A program made the position numbers and the translations under genes. The notes under the pieces are model-generated. The model was not told the origin of the DNA and did no database searches. It saw only the letters and a list, made by a program, of their open reading frames with translations. A stretch of DNA of 62,555 nt from Akkermansiaceae bacterium (GTDB lineage Bacteria > Verrucomicrobiota > Verrucomicrobiia > Verrucomicrobiales > Akkermansiaceae): positions 1 through 62,555 of the forward strand of contig JAJQCV010000133.1 in NCBI GenBank assembly GCA_021202525.1, in the 5' to 3' direction. Shown here piece after piece: positions 36,078 to 45,973 of this stretch (positions are counted from its first letter, which is position 1; the number at the start of each line of letters is the position of its first letter).

Positions 36078-38396
36078 TTACTTGCCGGAGCGCATCTCCT
36101 CCATCTGTTCCGGCGTGTAGGTTTCCCCTTCCATCCCGCCGAAGTGGCGGCGCAGGAAAGTCAGCAGGTCCGCCAGGTCGCGCGGGTCCGTGACACCCGG
36201 AGGAAGCATGGTGGAGTCCCATTCCTTTCCGGCCACCGTGATCGGTCCCGTCAGCCCTTCGGTAATGATCTTGACGATTTCCGCGGCAGGCTTTTCCTTC
36301 AGCCATTCGGATCCGGCCAGGGGCGGATACGTCACCTTGTCCCCCATGCCGTCGTTGCCGTGGCAAATGGCGCATTTGGAGAGGTACACGCTTCTTCCCT
36401 TTTCCATCACGGCGGCGGCGCGCGCCTTTTTCAGGCGTTCCATGTCCACCGCGGGAGGATGGGCGGCATATTCCGGATGAATATGGGACATTGCCGCGAA
36501 TGAATTCACCGCGTCCCTTTTCCGTTCAGGCTCCAGCCTTCTGAGGGAGGACAGGTAGTTCAGCAGACGCCGTCCGCGGGAAGAGGGCACCAGCTCCCAC
36601 CCCGGCTCCGTGAGGACGGGAAGAGCCCCGGCGGAAGGAGCATTCCCTTGAATTCTCCGGTATTCAAACATGCCGGGCATGGCGGCGCATACGCTCCACG
36701 GAGTCCTGAACTGGGGTTCGCGGGGATTGTAGAGATGCAGGGCCAGCCACTCCTGCGGCTGGGCGGCCCGGCGCGTGCTTCTGGAAACGGCGTCTTCATA
36801 TTCCAGCCTGCCTGCCTCGTATTCCGCCGCGTTGCTCAAGTCCGGCCCGACGGAGGCCACTCCCATTTGGGGGGCGCCTTCACGGTTGAATTCGGCATCC
36901 GCATCCTCCGGTTCGCTGACGCGGTAGGGAAAATCCGGGTCCGTCCCCCGGTCGATCGCCGTCTGCCAGTCCCTGCCGGACATGGAACGGCGGATCATCT
37001 GGGTATGGCACAGCGCGCACCCTTCCGCGGCGTAGATCCGGGCTCCTTCCGCATCCTGCGCGGGGCGCTTGACCTCCAGGGAGGAAGGGGAAGGCGCATG
37101 CAGCAGGACAGCCGCCAGAGCCGCGAGAACCACGGCAGCGGCGGACGCCAGAGCCGGAAGCACGCGGAGGGGGGCGGCTTTATCCGGTTTTCCGGCGGAA
37201 TCCGGCTTCCACAGCCACAGGGCCCCCGCCAGGCACAGAAGCATGGCAACGGCATGCACGCAGGCGGCCATGCCCACCCAGCCGCTCATCAGTTCCGCAC
37301 GCTTCGCATAAGGAAAAGCCGTCACATCCACGGAGGCGACCACGCCCACCGCGTAAGCCAGCAGCACGCCGCCAATTCCCGCCGCCAGCAGCCACCAGGC
37401 CGGGGAAAGTTTTCCGGATTCCCGGGGCTGTCCGGCCATCATCAGCACTCCGGCCCCCAGGAACGCCCACAGTTCCGCCTCATGCCAGGAGGACAGGGAA
37501 AACTGCGCCGCTTCCGGCATGCTTCCGGCAAGCACGTTCCAGACCGCCGCCAGGGCCAACAGGGAGCATCCCGTTTTCAGCCATGTTCCGGATTCCGTTC
37601 CGGAGGCCATCCACAGATGGAGGGCCGTCAGCACGACAGCCGCGGCGGCGCACCAGGACCACACCATGCCGGCCTCCGCAAGCGCCCACGGCACGGGAAA
37701 GCCCTGCAAACGGGCCAGTCCGCCGATCAGCGGAGCTATTGCCAGCACAAGGGCCATCCAGACGGACAAGACGCGGAACCACCTGCCGGACTCCAGGCCC
37801 AGCCGGAGCGCCCCGGCGCCCAGCGCCGCACAGGCCAGTCCCCAGGAAAAGCAGGCTTCCAGGGAGGAGGAATCCAGCAGGCCGTTCATGGAGAGGGCCC
37901 GCGTATGCCACAGCACCAGAAGAGCCGCCGCCATGCACCCGGCGGAAGAACAGAACAGGAGGCGCAGGGGCCACACCAACGGCCCCGACCACACGGCGCA
38001 GGCCATTCCGGCGGCAATGAGGGCAAAAACCGGACAGACCCACCAGTCAAAGGGCATCAGCAGCAGCCCGCTGCCGTCTCCGGCCGCAATGGACGCCAAA
38101 CCCAGGACCAGACAGCCGTGCCAGCACCACGCCGCCAGCCGGGTCCACTTCCCCTCCGTGCCGTTCATGCGGAAGAACAGGGACGGGAGGGCCCATCCAT
38201 AAACCAGAATTCCGTAAAAGCCAAACATCAGGCGCCCCGCCGGCCACGGCAGAGGTTCTCCGAAGAGGAAGCCGAAGGCATACGTCAGCGACCATGACAG
38301 GCCCAGCACGCAGGCCGCCGCCAGCCAGAAGAGCGGCAGGCGCTCTGCCGGATGGAAGCCGGAAGCGGACGGAGCGGGAGCGGAATTCTTCATCAT
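36078..38396 (-). CDS. multidomain membrane cytochrome c (CcoO/CcoP-like)
   Basis: A 772-residue protein. About thirteen hydrophobic helices (about 20-430) form a membrane part that resembles a worn CcoN-type oxidase core but shows no clear set of haem/copper-ligand histidines. A cytochrome c domain follows with CALCH at 460-464 and a CcoO-like downstream region (VGPDLSN...LHLYNPREPQ). A second haem c domain has CAICH at 675-679. The start at 38396 overlaps the ActF stop as ATGA. It probably passes electrons from the Act complex to an oxidase, but whether the membrane part binds haem is doubtful. It is the last gene of the operon. Confidence 0.72.
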   Translation of the reverse strand: MMKNSAPAPSASGFHPAERLPLFWLAAACVLGLSWSLTYAFGFLFGEPLPWPAGRLMFGFYGILVYGWALPSLFFRMNGTEGKWTRLAAWCWHGCLVLGLASIAAGDGSGLLLMPFDWWVCPVFALIAAGMACAVWSGPLVWPLRLLFCSSAGCMAAALLVLWHTRALSMNGLLDSSSLEACFSWGLACAALGAGALRLGLESGRWFRVLSVWMALVLAIAPLIGGLARLQGFPVPWALAEAGMVWSWCAAAAVVLTALHLWMASGTESGTWLKTGCSLLALAAVWNVLAGSMPEAAQFSLSSWHEAELWAFLGAGVLMMAGQPRESGKLSPAWWLLAAGIGGVLLAYAVGVVASVDVTAFPYAKRAELMSGWVGMAACVHAVAMLLCLAGALWLWKPDSAGKPDKAAPLRVLPALASAAAVVLAALAAVLLHAPSPSSLEVKRPAQDAEGARIYAAEGCALCHTQMIRRSMSGRDWQTAIDRGTDPDFPYRVSEPEDADAEFNREGAPQMGVASVGPDLSNAAEYEAGRLEYEDAVSRSTRRAAQPQEWLALHLYNPREPQFRTPWSVCAAMPGMFEYRRIQGNAPSAGALPVLTEPGWELVPSSRGRRLLNYLSSLRRLEPERKRDAVNSFAAMSHIHPEYAAHPPAVDMERLKKARAAAVMEKGRSVYLSKCAICHGNDGMGDKVTYPPLAGSEWLKEKPAAEIVKIITEGLTGPITVAGKEWDSTMLPPGVTDPRDLADLLTFLRRHFGGMEGETYTPEQMEEMRSGK

Positions 38397-39622
38397 GACC
38401 GGGGAAACACGTTGCGGACGCTCAGCGCGCCCAGGATGGAAACGGCGGCAATGCCTCCCATTACGGCCAGAAGCAACAGGAGGGGCATCCACGTTCCCCA
38501 GGCATGTAATTCCAGCCCCAGCCGGGGGCAAAATATCCAGCAGGCTTCCAGCAGGGAACCGGCCAGGATGCACGCACAGACGGAGAGGAGCGCGGAGGGC
38601 CTGCGCCTCAGCGCGGGGAACAGAAGGACGAGGAAGGGAACCAGCAGTTCCAGAACCAGCGCGGCGGCCAGCACTCCTGACCATCCGGACAGGGCCGCCG
38701 TGTAAAAGGTCATTTCCCCGGGAATGGAGGCATACCAGGTGACGAGGTACTGGGAATAGGTGATGTAGGCCTTGATCAGCACCATGGCCGTCAGCATGCC
38801 GCCCATGCGGGTCCATGAAAGGGATTTTCCGCCTTCCAGCCTTCTCAGGCAGACGGCGGCCAGCACGGCAAACGCCAGGGAGGCGAGCAGAACCCAGGCA
38901 ATCATGTACACGGGGAACATGGAGAGCACCGCGCCGCCCGGACCGGCCAGCACGTCAAATCCCAGCACGCCCAGCACCAGGACCGCCGCAATCATGCTGA
39001 AGGCGGCGGCTCCACGGTGGAAGGAACGCCGCCAAACGGAATCCCCGGCGGTCAGCGTCATCCATATCTGGGCCATGCTCCACGCCAGCACCGCCAGTAT
39101 TCCCATGCGCACGTACAGCCACACCGGGTTCCACCAGGAAAGATCGGACCAGTCCATCACACTGAACGCCCGGACGCCGGGGGATGAAACATCCGCCACG
39201 CCCCAGTAGCGGGCCGCTTCCGGAAAAATTACCGTCGTCAGGCAGCCGACCGTCCCCGCCAATGTCAGTACGCCGGGAAGACTCCCCCACAATCCGGCGG
39301 CCAGCACGCGCCGCAGGGAGATTCCCCACCCGGCCCCCGTCACGCAGGACAGGCAGAGCCAGAACAGGCAGCCCAGGCAGATCCCCGTGCCCAGCAGCCC
39401 CACGCTCATGCCGGCGGCGGCAAAGGGGCCGCGCATTTCATAAAGTTTCACGCCGAAGGCGGATATGTCGTCCCACGGCATCGCGATATAGGACTGGCGC
39501 ATCAGCACGCACCAGAGAAGCGCGGACGCCAGCCACAGGGCCAGCGCCAGGGAGCGCCCGGCCCAGCGGAATCCCGCCCTGTCCCTGCGCCCCCGCCCGG
39601 TTGATGCTGCATTCCTGTTCAT
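38393..39622 (-). CDS. actF: alternative complex III membrane subunit ActF-like
   Basis: A 409-residue polytopic membrane protein with about ten helices. WDDISAFGVKLYEMRGPF, YWGVADVSSPGVRAFSVMDW and the LVTWYASIPGEMTFY loop match the quinol:cytochrome c oxidoreductase ActF family. In alternative complex III, ActC and ActF are the two quinol-handling membrane subunits. It starts 17 bases after actE and its stop overlaps the next start. Confidence 0.82.
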   Translation of the reverse strand: MNRNAASTGRGRRDRAGFRWAGRSLALALWLASALLWCVLMRQSYIAMPWDDISAFGVKLYEMRGPFAAAGMSVGLLGTGICLGCLFWLCLSCVTGAGWGISLRRVLAAGLWGSLPGVLTLAGTVGCLTTVIFPEAARYWGVADVSSPGVRAFSVMDWSDLSWWNPVWLYVRMGILAVLAWSMAQIWMTLTAGDSVWRRSFHRGAAAFSMIAAVLVLGVLGFDVLAGPGGAVLSMFPVYMIAWVLLASLAFAVLAAVCLRRLEGGKSLSWTRMGGMLTAMVLIKAYITYSQYLVTWYASIPGEMTFYTAALSGWSGVLAAALVLELLVPFLVLLFPALRRRPSALLSVCACILAGSLLEACWIFCPRLGLELHAWGTWMPLLLLLAVMGGIAAVSILGALSVRNVFPRS

Positions 39623-39638
39623 GAATAACGTTTTTCCT

Positions 39639-40286
39639 TTAATTTTCCGTTTTTCCTGCGGGGGAGGTGCCGGCCTGCATCTCCCGGACGACGGCCACCA
39701 GGCACCAGATTTCCCGCGCGCTCAGCACATGGCCGAAGGCCGGCATGTTGCCCTGCCCCAGGCGGATGCTCCGGAACATCCTGCCGGGGGAATAGGAGGC
39801 ATACTTTTCATCCCGGAACGAGCCTATCTGCGGGTAGGATTCATAAGCGGCCATGTTTCCCCGGCCGCTTCCGTCCGACCCGTGGCAGACGGCGCAATGC
39901 GCCGCGTACAAGACCCTTCCCTCCGCCAGAACGTCCCGGCTCCGGGAAACGCCGCCCAGTTCCAGCGGCATGGCTTCCTCATCCCCTCCCTGCGTCCGGC
40001 CGGAAGAAAAATAGGAATCGTCCCCGGCGAAAACGTCCCGGACGTCCCTGTCCCGTGCAGCGTACGCACCGCCCAGAGACTGGGCCACGGCGCGGGGAGG
40101 CAGCAAACGGACTTTCCTGCCCGCGGGGGTGGAAGCGGTTTCCACGTGCTGCGCGTCCGTCAGCGGGCGCTCGTTCATGTTGTCAAAAATGTGGGGAACG
40201 GCTTTCCTGCCCCCGTCGTCATGAACCAGGAACCACCCTGCCGCCAGCACGGCCAGAACGGCAACCACCGCCAGGGCCCTTTTCAT
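39639..40286 (-). CDS. actE: alternative complex III cytochrome c subunit ActE-like
   Basis: A 215-residue monohaem cytochrome c. An N-terminal hydrophobic helix (4-20) anchors it. Haem is held by CAVCHGSDGSG (131-141) with a likely Met ligand in QGNMPAFG. It accepts electrons within the complex and is a plausible exit point. ATGA overlap with actD; it precedes actF. Confidence 0.88.
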   Translation of the reverse strand: MKRALAVVAVLAVLAAGWFLVHDDGGRKAVPHIFDNMNERPLTDAQHVETASTPAGRKVRLLPPRAVAQSLGGAYAARDRDVRDVFAGDDSYFSSGRTQGGDEEAMPLELGGVSRSRDVLAEGRVLYAAHCAVCHGSDGSGRGNMAAYESYPQIGSFRDEKYASYSPGRMFRSIRLGQGNMPAFGHVLSAREIWCLVAVVREMQAGTSPAGKTEN

Positions 40287-40843
40287 GAACGGCCTCCTTC
40301 CCCGCCAATATATTCCGCAGCAGCGGGATTCAGGGATACGGCCAGCGCAGCGGCGCGTTCTCCGCCATCCCCTTCCAGCAGGATAAAATAACCGTCTCCG
40401 TGCTCATCCGTCCTGAAAAAATCGCAGTCAAACGCCCAGTCGTGCCATTTGGGAAGAAAAGCCCCTTTCAGGAATCCCAGGGCGGTCAGCACTCCGGCGC
40501 CCAGCAGGGTGCCTTCAAACAGGGGCGGAACATAGGCGGGCCAGCTTTCCCAACCCTGCACCCGGCCCTGCGTCACCAGGGGGTCCGCACAGAACTGCGT
40601 CCAGTAAATCCACAGGACCACGGCCAGAAAACCGCACAGGCCGCCCGCAACCGCCCACAGCCGCACCCCCGCGCCCACGGCCCTTCCCGCATGGCGGTTG
40701 GCCAGCCGTACGGCGGCGCAGGGATAAGGCGCGCAGACTTCCCAGCGCAGCCCTTCCTCCTTCACCAGCTTCTTCACGGCTTCCAGAAGGGATTCCTCGG
40801 AAGAGAACGAAAGCACCCAGCCGGATACGATGTGTTTTTTCAT
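40283..40843 (-). CDS. actD: alternative complex III subunit ActD-like (DUF3341)
   Basis: A 186-residue membrane protein with two central helices and soluble ends. YPCAAVRLANRHAGRAVGAG and LPKWHDWAFDCDFFRTDEHGDGYFILLE are typical of the DUF3341 family, the ActD subunit of the complex. Its start overlaps the actC stop and its stop overlaps the actE start (both ATGA), so translation is coupled throughout. Confidence 0.88.
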   Translation of the reverse strand: MKKHIVSGWVLSFSSEESLLEAVKKLVKEEGLRWEVCAPYPCAAVRLANRHAGRAVGAGVRLWAVAGGLCGFLAVVLWIYWTQFCADPLVTQGRVQGWESWPAYVPPLFEGTLLGAGVLTALGFLKGAFLPKWHDWAFDCDFFRTDEHGDGYFILLEGDGGERAAALAVSLNPAAAEYIGGEGGRS

Positions 40844-42177
40844 GCCCTGCCCTCCCTGTCCAGAGACTGTTGTTCCCGCACGTCACACAGGGAAAAGAAG
40901 GGCGTGACGCGTACCAGGATCATGTACAGGGCCGTAAACAGGCCCGCGCTTCCGGCCATCATGGCCAGGTCCGTCAGACTGGGAAAGTAATCCCCCGCAT
41001 TGGCCGCCAGCAGGGACGCCTTCAGGGAATCCACCACAATCCAGAACCGCTCCATCCACATGCCGGCAAGCACCCCCAGGGCCACCACGACGATGACGAG
41101 CGGATTGGTCCGCAGGGAGCGGAACCAGAATAACTGGGGCAGAACCACGTTCCCGGCGATCATGGCGGCCATGAAAACGGCGCCCACCGGATTCCATCCC
41201 GGGAACAACTCCGGAGCGCCGCCGTTCAGCAGCACGGCCATGTGCTCCCACAGGTACATGGCCCCCATCACCAGGGCCAGGGCCAGCACGAATTTGGAAC
41301 TCAGATTCAGGATGGCGGGCGTGACCGCCTCCCGCACGCCGCTTCCGGCCATCAGCCGCCGCACTGCCAACAGAATCAGCTGCACCATCGCCATGCCGCT
41401 CAAAATGGCGCCCCCTACGAAATAGGGCGGAAAGATGCTCTGGTGCCAGCCGGGCACCTGGGTCACGGAAAAGTCAAAGCTCACCACGGAATGGACGGAG
41501 ACCACCAGCGGGGTCAGAATGGCGGCGAACAGCAGGCTGGCCTTCTCATAGGCCCTCCACTGCCGTCCGGTTCCCTGCCAGCCCAGAGCCAGCAGTCCGT
41601 AGCGGCGTTTCAAGCGCCCCGTGCAGCAGTCGCGCAGCAGGGCGAAGTCCGGAACCAGGCCGATGTACCAGTACGTCAGGGAAAGCAGGAAATACGTACT
41701 GACGGCCATCACGTCCCACATCAGGGGGGAGGCCATGTCCGGCCAGATGCCGCTCACCTCCGGCAGGGGGCCGGCCATCCAGGCCATCCAGATGCGCCCC
41801 ACGTGGACCACGGGGAACACGGCGGCGCACACCACCGCGCACAGGGTCATCAGTTCCGCGCCGCGGGCAATCGGGCTTCTCCAGGACTGGCGTGTCAGCA
41901 GCAGCACGGCGGAAATCAGGGTGCCCGCATGCCCCAGCCCTATCCAGAAGACGAAATGCACGATGTCCAGCCCCCACACCACGTTGTTGTTCAGCCCCAG
42001 CACGCCCACGCCTTCCGCGGCGATGCGCCAGGAACTCCACCCCACGCCCCAGGCGGCCAGCAGAACGCTGGCGAGAAATACGCACCACCACACCGGTCCC
42101 AGCGGCTTGCGCACTTCCGCCAGCATGGCCTTTACGGGAATCCCGGCGGGCAGTGTTGAAGACGTTGAATCATCCAT
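40840..42177 (-). CDS. actC: alternative complex III subunit ActC (NrfD-like)
   Basis: A 445-residue polysulfide-reductase (NrfD)-family membrane subunit with about ten helices. NNVVWGLDIVHFVFWIGLGHAG and SPLMWDVMAVSTYFLLS are conserved quinol-site features. In alternative complex III it receives electrons with ActB. Here no actA or actB lies upstream: the next gene is the divergent chorismate enzyme. So this operon starts at actC. It is the promoter-proximal gene; the upstream 337-base gap should hold the promoter. Confidence 0.9.
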   Translation of the reverse strand: MDDSTSSTLPAGIPVKAMLAEVRKPLGPVWWCVFLASVLLAAWGVGWSSWRIAAEGVGVLGLNNNVVWGLDIVHFVFWIGLGHAGTLISAVLLLTRQSWRSPIARGAELMTLCAVVCAAVFPVVHVGRIWMAWMAGPLPEVSGIWPDMASPLMWDVMAVSTYFLLSLTYWYIGLVPDFALLRDCCTGRLKRRYGLLALGWQGTGRQWRAYEKASLLFAAILTPLVVSVHSVVSFDFSVTQVPGWHQSIFPPYFVGGAILSGMAMVQLILLAVRRLMAGSGVREAVTPAILNLSSKFVLALALVMGAMYLWEHMAVLLNGGAPELFPGWNPVGAVFMAAMIAGNVVLPQLFWFRSLRTNPLVIVVVALGVLAGMWMERFWIVVDSLKASLLAANAGDYFPSLTDLAMMAGSAGLFTALYMILVRVTPFFSLCDVREQQSLDREGRA

Positions 42178-42514
42178 GGCGGCAATCGTGGAAAGGCTCG
42201 CTAAAGATTACTTGAGCACTTTTCCGCGTCAATCCAAAAGGGGAAAAGCACGTGACATTGGCCGCCGCTGTTGCGGACGGCGCAGAAAATCCCCGGAACG
42301 CAGATGCGCGAAACGGCGCGCCGCCTGCACGGCAAGCCGGAGACGGTACGACCGCAAGACGCCCGTTTCCTGGAAAAAGTCCGTTAAAGATGGGTGCGGC
42401 TTCCGTTCCCGGAAAAAAGCAGTCGGCAACACCCCGGCGGATAAAAAGAGGCATGCTTCCGCCGCCCCGGCCGGACAGTCAAATGACTGGAATTCGAAAA
42501 GGAAGCATTTTAAC
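42178..42514. other. divergent promoter region actC/chorismate enzyme
   Basis: About 337 bases with no supported gene, repeat or RNA. A longer rightward frame runs through it without a matching start. Confidence 0.5.
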
Positions 42515-43540
42515 ATGGCATCCGATATGGACATGACCCCGCTGACTTCCGGAGCCCTCATCAAGCATCCTTCCGCCGGCCTGCTGCTGGGGGAAGGACC
42601 GTTCCGGGAATCGGCCCTTCCTCCAGAATCCGGAGCCGCCTTTTACGTCAATACGTTCAGGCTGGACGATCCACTGCCCTGGAAAATACCGACGGCCCTG
42701 CATTCCCTTCCCGAGCCGGAGGGCGAACTGCCCCCCGCGCCGGAAATCCGCTGGGAGGCCCCGTCCCCGGACGCCTATGCGCAGGTGTTCACGGAAATAA
42801 TGGAGCAGATCGCCTCCGGCCGCCTGGTCAAAAGCGTCCCGGCCACGCCCCAGTTCGGGGAGCTTCAGCCGCCGCACGTTCCGCAGGAACTCATCCGCAG
42901 GGCCTTCGGAGGCTCCCCCTTCCATTATCCCTATGCCTGGTGGACGGAAAAGGAAGGCTTCTGCGGAGCGTCTCCGGAAACCCTGTTCCACCAGCAGGGC
43001 CGCCGCCTCACCACGATGGCCCTGGCCGGAACGGCGCGGCCGGAGGATGAAGGCGTGTTCATCAACGACGACAAGGAAATCCGGGAGCATGAAATCGTGG
43101 CCGGGAGCATTCTCTCCCGCCTGTCCCCCTGCGGCAGCGTCAGCCGCACGCCCCGCCGGGTGCTGAATCTCGGCACGCTGATCCACTTCGTCACCTACCT
43201 GACGCTGGAGGCGGACCGCCCCCTGCCGCCCGACCACTGGATTCGCCTGCTGCATCCCACGCCCGCACTGGGTTCCCAGCCGCGCACGGAGGAGACGCTC
43301 GCCCAGCTGGACGACTGGCGTTCCCGCCTGCGCTGCCCGCCCCATTTCGGCGCGCCCTTCGGCCTGCTGCTGGACGGGGATTTTTTCTGCCTGGTAGGCA
43401 TCCGCTCCATGTACTGGCAGGGCCGCAGGCTGGCCCTGTGCACGGGAGGGGGGGTGGTGGCTTCCTCCACCCTCACGCACGAATGGCGGGAACTGAAGCT
43501 GAAAAGGGACACGGTCAGGCACAGCTTCCACCTGCCTTGA
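42515..43540 (+). CDS. chorismate-binding enzyme, MenF-like
   Basis: A 341-residue chorismate-utilising enzyme. SPETLFHQQGRRLTTMALAGTARP and DKEIREHEIVAGSILSRLSP, then SRTPRRVLNLGTLIHFVT, HPTPALGSQPR and TGGGVVASSTLTHEWREL are the conserved core. Isochorismate synthase (first step to menaquinone) is the most likely role; a para-aminobenzoate synthase is possible. It is shorter than usual at the N-terminus, where the fold is variable. The start is supported by AAAGGAAG about 9 bases upstream. Converges on the GH31 gene. Confidence 0.75.
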   Translation: MASDMDMTPLTSGALIKHPSAGLLLGEGPFRESALPPESGAAFYVNTFRLDDPLPWKIPTALHSLPEPEGELPPAPEIRWEAPSPDAYAQVFTEIMEQIASGRLVKSVPATPQFGELQPPHVPQELIRRAFGGSPFHYPYAWWTEKEGFCGASPETLFHQQGRRLTTMALAGTARPEDEGVFINDDKEIREHEIVAGSILSRLSPCGSVSRTPRRVLNLGTLIHFVTYLTLEADRPLPPDHWIRLLHPTPALGSQPRTEETLAQLDDWRSRLRCPPHFGAPFGLLLDGDFFCLVGIRSMYWQGRRLALCTGGGVVASSTLTHEWRELKLKRDTVRHSFHLP

Positions 43541-43580
43541 AGCCTGTTCCCTTTTTCCGGATTATGCGGAAAACGGGCTT
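43540..43580. terminator. bidirectional hairpin between convergent genes
   Basis: AAGCCTG/CGGGCTT outer stem and TTTTCCG/CGGAAAA inner stem with a six-base bulge. It spans both stop codons. Confidence 0.5.
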
Positions 43581-45973
43581 TCCCGGTCCCAACTGACGGA
43601 AAGACAGTCAAATTTGCCCTCCACGGGGATTCTCCATACCCTGCCGTCCCTCCTGACGGAGCCGCAGGGAATGCCGTCCATGGATGCCGCGACGGAAACC
43701 GCATCCGACAGGCCGTGCAGAACCACTTCCGCGGATTCATGGAAGGCGCAGGGGTCCCCCTGGCAGGTCCATGACAATTCCAGGGAGGAAGGCCCGCCCC
43801 GGAAAAGGAATTCGTGCTCGGCGCATTCCCCATGCCTGTAGCCGTAACCGTCTCCGGCATCCTCGTACAACCGGGATTCCACTTCCCCGGACGGAGCCCA
43901 CCAGACGTCCAGCGACAGCGGAGGCCGCGGCATTTCCCCCACATACTGCTGGACGGGCCAGCGCGGCACTACCGCCCCGCCGCGGACATACACGGGCAGG
44001 AAGTCCAGCGGGCACTTCACCCACACGTCCCTCCCGGTTTCCTTCATCAGGCTGTCGTCATGGTAGGAATACCAGACGCCCTCCGGAATGTAGAGGAAAC
44101 GTCCCCCTTCCTGCGGTTCATGGATGGGGATGACGTACAGATGGTCCCCGAAGAAGAATTCCGCTCCGCGCCAGTAGGTGTCCATGTTCTCGAAACACTG
44201 GAGGGCCAGGGAGCGCAGCACGGGCATGCCCGTTTCCGCATAACGGCGGAACTGGGTGTAAATATAGGGAAGAAGGCGGTAGCGCCCTTCTATGGCGGCC
44301 TTCACGTATCCGGCCGCTTCCAGCCCGAACATCCAGGGTTCCTGGCCGCCGAATTCCCCGGAGGAATGGTTGCGGAACAGGCCGTGGAAGGCGGCCATCT
44401 GCATCCAGCGGCAGAACAGTTCCGGCGTGGGATGGCCCAGAAAGCCCCCCGCGTCGGACCCGGCAAAGGAGATGCCGGAGGCGGCAAGGCGCTGGCACTG
44501 GAAGTTGGCCAGTTTCAAATGTTCCCAGTTAGAGCGGTTGTCCCCGGTCCAGGTGGCGGAAAAACGCTGCAATCCCGCAAATCCGGACCGGGAGAGCAGG
44601 AAGGGCCTTCTGCCGGGGGCATGGCGCTTCATCGCCTCCCGGGAGGCTTCCGCCATGCACTGGCCGTAAATATTGTGGGCTTTTTCATGGGAGCAGGGCA
44701 TGCCGTCGTATTCGTGCCGTGTATCCATCGGGAACGTACGGTCCGGGAAAACGACCGGCTCGTTCATATCGTTCCACAGGCCGCAGACGCCGATTTCCTC
44801 AATGTCCTTCCTGTACAGTTCCGCCCACCAGTCCCGCACGGCGGGGGAGGTGAAGTCCGGAAAGTTGCACAGCCCCGGCCAGACTTCCTCCGACAGCAGG
44901 TTGCCCTCCGAACGGCGGCAGAAATAGTTGCGTTCCATGCCCTCCCTCCACACCGGGTGTTCCGGGTTGATCCTGACGCCGGGGTTCACGATCAGCACCG
45001 TCTTGATCCCCTGCTCCTTCAGCGTGCCGACCATGCCCGCGGGATGCGGAAAATTCTGCAAATCCCACGTAAACCCCTCCTTGTTCCTCATGTAGTGCTG
45101 GTCCAGGTGCACGGCATCGCAGGGAATGCCCAGGTCCCGGAAGCGCTCCACCAGGTTGAACACGGCCTTGTCCGGGTAATAGCTCCATTTGGACTGGTGG
45201 TAGCCCAGGGCCCACAGGGGCGGCAGTTCCGGCGTGCCGGTAAGGCGCGTGTAGGCGGCCACAATGTCCAGGGGACGGCGGTCGTAAATGAAGTAATAAT
45301 TCATCAGGCCGCCGAAGGAGCCGAAGGAAAGGACCGTTTCATCCGTCGCGCCGAAGTCGAAGTAGGAGCGGCACGTATTGTCGAACAGCAGCCCGTACGC
45401 CCTCCCTTCCCTCAGACTGAGAAAAAAGGGGATGCTCTTGTACAGGGGATCGGACTCCTCGTGAAAATCGTAATGGTCCGCTCCCCACATGGAGAAATAC
45501 TTGCCCCTCAGGTTCAGGGCGCACGGCTTGTCCCCCAGGCCGAAGAAGTGTTCCGTGTCCTGAAGGTGCTTCCGGATCCATACGCGGCAATCTCCCGTCC
45601 AGTCCTTGGATTCCCGTCCGAATCCGCTTTCATCCGTGAGCAGCGGCTCGTCCGTGACAATATCGTAAAAATCCACTTTCTGCTCTTCCGTCCGGACGCG
45701 AATCCGCAGCAGGCGCGTTTCAATGACATGAATTCGCGGTTCGTCATATTCCCGGATTTCCGCGCCTGGCGCCACGTATTCCGGACTGACGGCGTAACTC
45801 GGCTCATCCTCAGCCACCGCTCCGGGAAAATAAGCCACCCTGACGAGACCCTCTTCCGCAATCCACACGCTGAGAGTTATTTTGGAAATGACGTTTCCAT
45901 ACTCCCTCCTGATTACAGGGCCGCGGACAAGGGGCAGTTTCCGTTTTTCAGTGTTGTGGAAGGCGGCGCACAT
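43562..45973 (-). CDS. GH31 family alpha-glucosidase
   Basis: An 803-residue glycoside hydrolase family 31 enzyme, cleaving alpha-linked glucosides or xylosides. An N-terminal beta domain precedes the TIM barrel. WALGYHQSKWSYYP marks the barrel start; the nucleophile is Asp402 in GLWNDMNEPVVF; the acid lies in SATWTGDN. C-terminal beta domains follow. No signal peptide is evident, so it is probably cytoplasmic. It lies beside the glycogen-linked gene pair at 46193-48711 and may complete alpha-glucan breakdown. Confidence 0.9.
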   Translation of the reverse strand: MCAAFHNTEKRKLPLVRGPVIRREYGNVISKITLSVWIAEEGLVRVAYFPGAVAEDEPSYAVSPEYVAPGAEIREYDEPRIHVIETRLLRIRVRTEEQKVDFYDIVTDEPLLTDESGFGRESKDWTGDCRVWIRKHLQDTEHFFGLGDKPCALNLRGKYFSMWGADHYDFHEESDPLYKSIPFFLSLREGRAYGLLFDNTCRSYFDFGATDETVLSFGSFGGLMNYYFIYDRRPLDIVAAYTRLTGTPELPPLWALGYHQSKWSYYPDKAVFNLVERFRDLGIPCDAVHLDQHYMRNKEGFTWDLQNFPHPAGMVGTLKEQGIKTVLIVNPGVRINPEHPVWREGMERNYFCRRSEGNLLSEEVWPGLCNFPDFTSPAVRDWWAELYRKDIEEIGVCGLWNDMNEPVVFPDRTFPMDTRHEYDGMPCSHEKAHNIYGQCMAEASREAMKRHAPGRRPFLLSRSGFAGLQRFSATWTGDNRSNWEHLKLANFQCQRLAASGISFAGSDAGGFLGHPTPELFCRWMQMAAFHGLFRNHSSGEFGGQEPWMFGLEAAGYVKAAIEGRYRLLPYIYTQFRRYAETGMPVLRSLALQCFENMDTYWRGAEFFFGDHLYVIPIHEPQEGGRFLYIPEGVWYSYHDDSLMKETGRDVWVKCPLDFLPVYVRGGAVVPRWPVQQYVGEMPRPPLSLDVWWAPSGEVESRLYEDAGDGYGYRHGECAEHEFLFRGGPSSLELSWTCQGDPCAFHESAEVVLHGLSDAVSVAASMDGIPCGSVRRDGRVWRIPVEGKFDCLSVSWDRESPFSA

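Noticed and set aside
36648..38297. 549-residue frame antisense to the cytochrome gene
   Set aside because: Gln/Gly/His-rich shadow composition.
41621..43540. Longer rightward reading frame for the chorismate enzyme
   Set aside because: The extension is antisense to actC; the ATG at 42515 has a good ribosome-binding site.
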